Source: Sulfurovaceae bacterium (GTDB lineage Bacteria; Campylobacterota; Campylobacteria; Campylobacterales; Sulfurovaceae). Taken from it: a stretch of DNA of 16,266 nt. Location: positions 1 through 16,266 of the forward strand of contig JAOZOG010000035.1 in assembly GCA_029933395.1 (NCBI GenBank), written 5' to 3'. The stretch's first letter is position 1. The number at the start of each line of letters is the position of its first letter. The position numbers and the translations under genes are program-made. This document shows positions 12,423-16,266 of the stretch, piece after piece. Under the pieces are notes generated by a model. That model saw only the letters and a list, made by a program, of their open reading frames with translations, ran no database searches and was not told the origin of the DNA.

Positions 12423-12959
12423 TTACTTTTCTACTTTCCGGAAAAAATCTCTCACATATTCATATCCCGAATAGAGCGTCAGCGCTACGGCGATCCAGAG
12501 CAGTATCTCTCCACCGGGCCACTCCATCAGCAGGAAGCCAATCGCGATCATCTGGACAACAGTTTTGACTTTTCCCATCCAGGAGGCGGCGATATCGATA
12601 CCCTGATCGACAGCTGAGACTCTGAGGCCTGTAATGAAGAGCTCGCGGGTGAGGATCAGGAAGATCGCCCAGCTCGAAGCACGGTCGAGCATCATCAATC
12701 CCAGGAAACCTGCCAGTGTCAGCATTTTGTCCGCCAGCGGATCGAGGATCTTTCCCAGTGTCGTGACCTGGTCGAAGGTGCGGGCGATATAACCGTCAAA
12801 GAAGTCCGTTGCACTGGCAAGCACGAAGAGAAATGCGGCAAAGTAGTCGAGCCAGGAGTAGTGGATTCCCTGCAGCAGCAAACTGTCACGATCGACCAGC
12901 AGGAAGAACATGACGGGAGCCAGAAAAAGGCGGATAAGGGCGAGAATGTTGGGGATCAT
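12423..12959 (-). CDS. pgsA: CDP-diacylglycerol-glycerol-3-phosphate 3-phosphatidyltransferase
   Basis: A 178-residue integral membrane enzyme that joins CDP-diacylglycerol and glycerol-3-phosphate to make phosphatidylglycerol phosphate, the committed step to acidic phospholipids. The CDP-alcohol phosphotransferase signature is complete: DFFDGYIAR, then eight residues, then GKILDPLAD, with all metal- and substrate-binding Asp residues present. Hydrophobic helices are consistent with about five to six membrane passes. The start is uncertain. The ATG at 12959 gives MIPNILALIRLF, typical of PgsA, but has no Shine-Dalgarno; an in-frame TTG at 12980 has AAAGG at a good distance and would add seven residues. 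The frame stays open much further upstream, but that part overlaps the reductase gene. It lies about 100 nt behind that gene, on the same strand, with a hairpin between them. Confidence 0.93.
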   Translation of the reverse strand: MIPNILALIRLFLAPVMFFLLVDRDSLLLQGIHYSWLDYFAAFLFVLASATDFFDGYIARTFDQVTTLGKILDPLADKMLTLAGFLGLMMLDRASSWAIFLILTRELFITGLRVSAVDQGIDIAASWMGKVKTVVQMIAIGFLLMEWPGGEILLWIAVALTLYSGYEYVRDFFRKVEK

Positions 12960-13029
12960 CAGGAGTTGTGTTTTGAGCAAAGGTTCAACCTTTTTGGGAT
13001 GCTGGTATTTGTATGAAAAAACATTGGGT

Positions 13030-13051
13030 GTCGGAGTGAGGGCACTCCGAC
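13030..13051. repeat. Perfect 9-bp hairpin between the FabL-like gene and pgsA
   Basis: GTCGGAGTG pairs without mismatch with CACTCCGAC around a 4-nt loop. On the minus strand it lies 12 nt after the reductase stop and is followed, 8 nt later, by TTTTTT. It may end or weaken transcription of the operon before pgsA, or be a further palindromic intergenic repeat. Confidence 0.6.
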
Positions 13052-13062
13052 CTGCGGAAAAC

Positions 13063-13839
13063 CTATCTGAAGGTTGTCCCGCCGTCGACCACAAGCGTCT
13101 GCCCGGTAATCCAGCCTGCTTCTTCGGTACAGAGGAAATAGACAGCACCGGCGATATCTTCCGGCGTACCCATACGGTTGAGTGCGGAGCGTTTGATCGT
13201 TTCGGCTTTGACCTCTTCGTAGTTGGTGAAAGCCTTGAGGGCATCGGTATCGATCGGTCCGCCGGAGACGGCATTGACGCGAATGCCCATTTCACCCAGT
13301 TCCACTGCGGCGTAACGACTCATCGCTTCGACTGCCGCCTTGTTGGTACCATGGCCTGCATAGTTGTCGATATAGATAAGGTTGCCCGTGCTGGACATCG
13401 TGACGATCGCACCGCCGCCTACTTTCTCCATCCGTTTGGCTGCCTCCTGGCTGCCTACGACGAAGGCATTGACCGTTGCGGTATAGATATTGTTGAGGCC
13501 TCTGGGTTTGAGGCGCATAAATTTTCCGTAACCGCCTACGACCGGTCGCCCATAGATCATCGCATTGGAGACGAAAAAGTCCACTCTGTCGAAATCCTCA
13601 TCGATCGACTTGAAGAGTGGCTTGAACTCGTCAGGCTCGAGGATATTGAGGGGATAGGCTTTGGCTTTGATATTGTAAGCCTCGGACCAGCCTTTGGCCA
13701 ATTCGTGAGCGATCTCTTCATTGCTGTTGAAAGTGAAGGCGACATTGACACCTTCGCTGGCAAATTTTTCGGCAATGGCTTTTCCGATTCCTTTGGTGGC
13801 ACCGGTAATGACAACAGTTTTTCCTCTCATCTCTGACAT
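13063..13839 (-). CDS. SDR-family enoyl-ACP reductase, FabL-like
   Basis: A 258-residue NAD(P)-dependent short-chain dehydrogenase. The Rossmann glycine motif is TGATKGIG at 12-19. The active site has the spacing of enoyl-ACP reductases, Y160-x6-K167 (YAGHGTNK), instead of the classical Y-x3-K; at the classical position there is His. The stretch NAVSGGPIDTDALKAF (about 209-224) closely resembles Bacillus FabL as I remember it. Reduction of enoyl-ACP in fatty-acid synthesis is therefore the likely reaction. Relatives in this phylum are often annotated as hydroxysteroid dehydrogenase (hdhA) or plain SDR. The ATG at 13839 has GGAG 6 nt upstream and starts 1 nt after the dapA stop, so translation is coupled. 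The pgsA neighbour fits a lipid role. Being FabL-like, it may be less sensitive to triclosan than FabI. Confidence 0.85.
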   Translation of the reverse strand: MSEMRGKTVVITGATKGIGKAIAEKFASEGVNVAFTFNSNEEIAHELAKGWSEAYNIKAKAYPLNILEPDEFKPLFKSIDEDFDRVDFFVSNAMIYGRPVVGGYGKFMRLKPRGLNNIYTATVNAFVVGSQEAAKRMEKVGGGAIVTMSSTGNLIYIDNYAGHGTNKAAVEAMSRYAAVELGEMGIRVNAVSGGPIDTDALKAFTNYEEVKAETIKRSALNRMGTPEDIAGAVYFLCTEEAGWITGQTLVVDGGTTFR

Positions 13840-13840
13840 C

Positions 13841-14734
13841 TTACGCTCCTACTATCTGATAATTTTTCATCGTCTCTTCGATCTTTTTCATATTGGCACT
13901 GCTGGGCGGTACAAGTGGAAGCCTGTACTCCAGTGTATCGATCAACCCTGCGATGTACATTGCTGCCTTGATTGGTATCGGGTTGCTTTCACAGAACATC
14001 ACTTTGTTGAGAGGGAAGAGTGCATCATTGATCGCTTTGGAGCGCTTGAAGTCCCCTTTCAACGCAGCATGGACGAGCTCACTCTTCATATCGGGCAGCA
14101 GATTGGAGGTGACAGAGGTGATTCCCCTGCCGCCATTGGCGAGAATCGGATAATCGATCGCATCGTCTCCACTGAAGAGATAGAGATCCGGACGTCTGGA
14201 GAGCAGTTCGACAGCGCGCTCGATCGAACCGGTCGCTTCCTTGATCCCGAAGATATTGGGTACATCGTCAAAAAGCCTGCATACGGTATCAGGCTGGATA
14301 TCGACACCCGTCCTTCCCGGTACATTGTAGAGCATGAAGGGGATCTCTACGGCAGACGCGATCGCCTTGTAGTGTTGATAGAGTCCCTCCTGGCTGGGCT
14401 TATTGTAGTAAGGACTGACGGAGAAGAGGGCATCGACACCACAGGACTCGGCATGTCTGGCGATATCGATCGCTTCGTGTGTCGCATTGCTGCCCGCACC
14501 GGCCAATACTTTGGTCGGCGCATTTTTGCAGACTTCCACGGCAATTTCGATGCATCGCTTGTGTTCATCGTGGCTTAGTGTCGCGCTCTCTCCCGTGGTT
14601 CCGACAGGGCAGACTGCATCGATGCCGTTGTCAATCTGGCGCTGGATCAATCTGCCAAAAGCTGCCTCGTCCAGTGTGCCGTTTTTGAATGGGGTAATCA
14701 GCGCAGTGGTCGCGCCTGAGATCAAGTTGTTCAT
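13841..14734 (-). CDS. dapA: 4-hydroxy-tetrahydrodipicolinate synthase
   Basis: A 297-residue cytosolic aldolase that condenses pyruvate with aspartate semialdehyde, the first step specific to lysine and diaminopimelate (peptidoglycan) synthesis. The Schiff-base lysine is K165 in FGIKEATG. Other active-site residues are T46 and T47 (VGTTGES), Y136 in YNVPGRTG and R141. Length and motif order are normal for the family. The ATG at 14734-14732 overlaps the stop codon of the upstream M16 peptidase gene by 4 nt (ATGA), with AGGA as ribosome site within that gene, so the two are translationally coupled. The next gene begins 1 nt after its stop. Confidence 0.97.
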   Translation of the reverse strand: MNNLISGATTALITPFKNGTLDEAAFGRLIQRQIDNGIDAVCPVGTTGESATLSHDEHKRCIEIAVEVCKNAPTKVLAGAGSNATHEAIDIARHAESCGVDALFSVSPYYNKPSQEGLYQHYKAIASAVEIPFMLYNVPGRTGVDIQPDTVCRLFDDVPNIFGIKEATGSIERAVELLSRRPDLYLFSGDDAIDYPILANGGRGITSVTSNLLPDMKSELVHAALKGDFKRSKAINDALFPLNKVMFCESNPIPIKAAMYIAGLIDTLEYRLPLVPPSSANMKKIEETMKNYQIVGA

Positions 14735-16044
14735 TGTTCTTCCTGTTTTGTTTTACTGACTTTCTCTATTTGTTTCTCTGATGGCCGCTCGGCCTTCTTG
14801 AGGATGACTGTGGTAGCGTAGTCGTTGTCAAAATATTTTTTGGCAACACGGCTGATTTCTTTGACTGTAAGTTTATCCAATTTCTCTTCATATTCAAGTA
14901 AAGGTTTGATATTTCCTTTGGCAAGATACTCTCCGAAGAGTGATGCTACATTGCTGGAGCTCTCCAGCGAGTAGATGAAGTCCGCTTTGGCATTGATCTT
15001 GAGTTTGTCGAGTTCTTCCTGGGTGACATCCCCCTTTTTGAGTCTGTCGAGTTCGACAAGGATCTCTTTTTCGACGCTTTCCGCCTCTACGCCGGGGTTA
15101 CAGAGTGCCATAATGAGAAAGACACCGGGATCTTTGAGTTGCATATTGTAGGCGGTGACCATATTGACCATATGTTTGTCATTGACGAGGTTTTTTTCCA
15201 GACGGCTGCTTTTGCCGGAGCTAAGCAGTTCACTGATCGCCGAGAGTGCGACCTGGTCATCATCTTCGAAATTGGGAATCGCATAGGTGATCGCCAGCGT
15301 ATCGACCTTGTTGTTCTCTTTGTGCAGAATGGCATGTTTGGCACCATCGTTTTTCGGTTCGATTGCAGTGACTTTGGGGATCTTGCGCTTGTTTTCGATC
15401 TTTCCGAAATAGTTCTGTGCCTCAGTGAAAACAGTTTTGGGCTCGATATCTCCGGAGACGATCAAGATTGCATTTTCCGGCTGATAGTAGCGCTGATAAA
15501 AATTCCTGATGTCATCGATCGTCCAGGATTGGATATCCTGCATGAAGCCGATAGGCAGCCAGTGATAGGGATGATAAACGAACTGCATATTGAAAATACG
15601 GAAGTAGAGGTAGCCCAGTGGGTTGTTGTCTGTCCTCCACCGCCGCTCCTCAGCCACGACATCGCGCTCTTTCTGGAACTCTTCGTCCTTGAGGGAGAGA
15701 TTATGCATCAATTCACTGAAAAGTTCGAGCGTCATACCCAGGTTCTTGCTGGCAGTTTTGATGTAGTAGTGGGTTTTGTCGAAGCCGGTGCTGGCATTAT
15801 TGACGCCGCCGTGGCTTTTGACAATCCGGTCGAATTCACCCGCTTTGTATTTCTTGGTCGCTTTGAAGCTCATATGCTCCAACATATGGGCGATACCGGT
15901 TTTGCCCAGGATCTCGTTGCGGCTTCCCACTTTGTAGTAAATATCAGTGGTAATGACGCCGGAACCGTTATCCATAGGGATGGCCACCACTTCCATTTTA
16001 TTATCGAGTGTTTCAGTATAGTATTTTGGCAATGAGTTGGCCAT
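14731..16044 (-). CDS. M16-family zinc metallopeptidase (pitrilysin/processing-peptidase type)
   Basis: A 437-residue protease from the preferred ATG at 16044, which follows a strong AGGAG by 5 nt. The inverted zinc motif HMLEH (HxxEH) is at 53-57, and the third ligand Glu is in VVAEERRW about 75 residues later (about residue 132). The C-terminal inactive-type half follows with SSGKSSRLEK near 264-273. The one-domain-pair length matches bacterial M16B peptidases. The frame remains open upstream to ATGs at 16143 (AGGA 6 nt upstream) and 16164. Use of 16143 would add 33 residues with a Lys/Arg-rich head and a hydrophobic stretch (NIVFALFLTTGATMA) like a signal peptide, so the product may be exported instead. 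That leader contains 7-bp tandem repeats. The gene overlaps dapA by 4 nt and heads the operon. The ends of the protein are Lys/Glu-rich and uninformative. Confidence 0.92.
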   Translation of the reverse strand: MANSLPKYYTETLDNKMEVVAIPMDNGSGVITTDIYYKVGSRNEILGKTGIAHMLEHMSFKATKKYKAGEFDRIVKSHGGVNNASTGFDKTHYYIKTASKNLGMTLELFSELMHNLSLKDEEFQKERDVVAEERRWRTDNNPLGYLYFRIFNMQFVYHPYHWLPIGFMQDIQSWTIDDIRNFYQRYYQPENAILIVSGDIEPKTVFTEAQNYFGKIENKRKIPKVTAIEPKNDGAKHAILHKENNKVDTLAITYAIPNFEDDDQVALSAISELLSSGKSSRLEKNLVNDKHMVNMVTAYNMQLKDPGVFLIMALCNPGVEAESVEKEILVELDRLKKGDVTQEELDKLKINAKADFIYSLESSSNVASLFGEYLAKGNIKPLLEYEEKLDKLTVKEISRVAKKYFDNDYATTVILKKAERPSEKQIEKVSKTKQEEQ

Positions 16045-16084
16045 AGTCGCTCCTGTAGTGAGAAATAGTGCAAACACTATGTTG

Positions 16085-16112
16085 GTGAATAGTGAAGAGT
16101 GAATAGTGAATA
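16085..16112. repeat. Four-copy heptanucleotide tandem repeat (GTGAATA) in the peptidase leader
   Basis: Four consecutive 7-bp units read GTGAATA, GTGAAGA, GTGAATA, GTGAATA. They lie 41 nt upstream of the preferred M16 peptidase start, within the frame that would encode the longer N-terminus (FTIHSSLFT). Seven is not a multiple of three, so a change of copy number would shift that longer frame. Confidence 0.75.
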
Positions 16113-16212
16113 ATTTTGGTTTGAAATTTCTACGAAATTTCATTTTATTTCCTGAGTGCATCATATCCTTTCTATATGTTTAAGCCAATTTCAAGTACGC
16201 AGAGAAAAAATT

Positions 16213-16266
16213 GCTACCTGCTACCTGCTACCTGCTACCTGCTACCTGCTACCTGCTACCTGCTAC
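16213..16266. repeat. Heptanucleotide tandem repeat (GCTACCT), at least 7.7 copies, cut by window end
   Basis: The last 54 bases are perfect copies of GCTACCT: seven full units and five further bases, continuing beyond the window. The stretch 16165-16212 between it and the possible upstream starts of the M16 gene is A/T-rich and holds no gene. Confidence 0.9.

Noticed and set aside
12960..13295. Long N-terminal extension of pgsA
   Set aside because: The frame is open, but it overlaps the reductase gene and gives a Ser/Pro/Arg-rich peptide unlike PgsA. The family start is near MIPNILALIRLF.
12910..13836. 308-codon open frame on the plus strand
   Set aside because: Antisense to the FabL-like gene and the start of pgsA, both well supported. 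It is a shadow of codon bias on the opposite strand.
13721..14578. 285-codon open frame on the plus strand
   Set aside because: Antisense to dapA, which has all catalytic residues. Composition is that of a reversed gene.
15139..16035. 298-codon open frame on the plus strand
   Set aside because: Antisense to the M16 peptidase with its zinc motif; no recognisable domain and no ribosome site.
16213..16266. CRISPR array
   Set aside because: The unit is only 7 bp and directly adjacent to the next, with no spacers; it is a simple tandem repeat.

Overview
The window reads like a chromosomal segment of a Campylobacterota (epsilonproteobacterial) species, probably of the Sulfurovum/Sulfurimonas type. 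This placement is inferred from three things: the M16 peptidase - dapA - FabL-like reductase - pgsA - rseP gene set, a UbiD-family decarboxylase of the kind used in futalosine-type menaquinone synthesis, and the general protein style. No search was run. Genes are tightly packed; no tRNA, rRNA, CRISPR array, transposase or phage gene was seen.

Left part (1-4522): a truncated minus-strand gene of unknown function is followed by a minus-strand pair, a small four-helix membrane protein and a siroheme nitrite/sulfite reductase. This pair diverges from a plus-strand Na/phosphate-type transporter with a PhoU-like tail. The short divergent gap holds an FNR/CRP-type palindrome.

Middle (4523-9187): the plus strand carries an exported protein built of five exact-length 48-residue repeats, a small exported helical protein followed closely by a UbiD-family decarboxylase, a 2-Cys peroxiredoxin with a Fur/PerR-type box before its start, and a PerR-like regulator gene. 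The last two look like a peroxide-stress regulator and its target.

Right part (9190-16266): the minus strand carries M16 peptidase, dapA, a FabL-like enoyl-ACP reductase and pgsA, nearly contiguous, and then rseP and yggS. The M16/dapA pair overlaps by 4 nt, dapA/fabL are 1 nt apart, and rseP/yggS are 2 nt apart. One plus-strand gene, for an acidic two-helix membrane protein, sits between pgsA and rseP. It has a class II-spaced FNR-like promoter and a cluster of REP-like palindromes behind it.

The most interesting non-coding signals are two FNR-like boxes in divergent promoters, a set of GTAG/GGAG-headed palindromes resembling REP elements, and two different 7-bp tandem repeats upstream of the M16 peptidase, one of which runs off the window end. 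I did not find a clear new defence or mobile system here.
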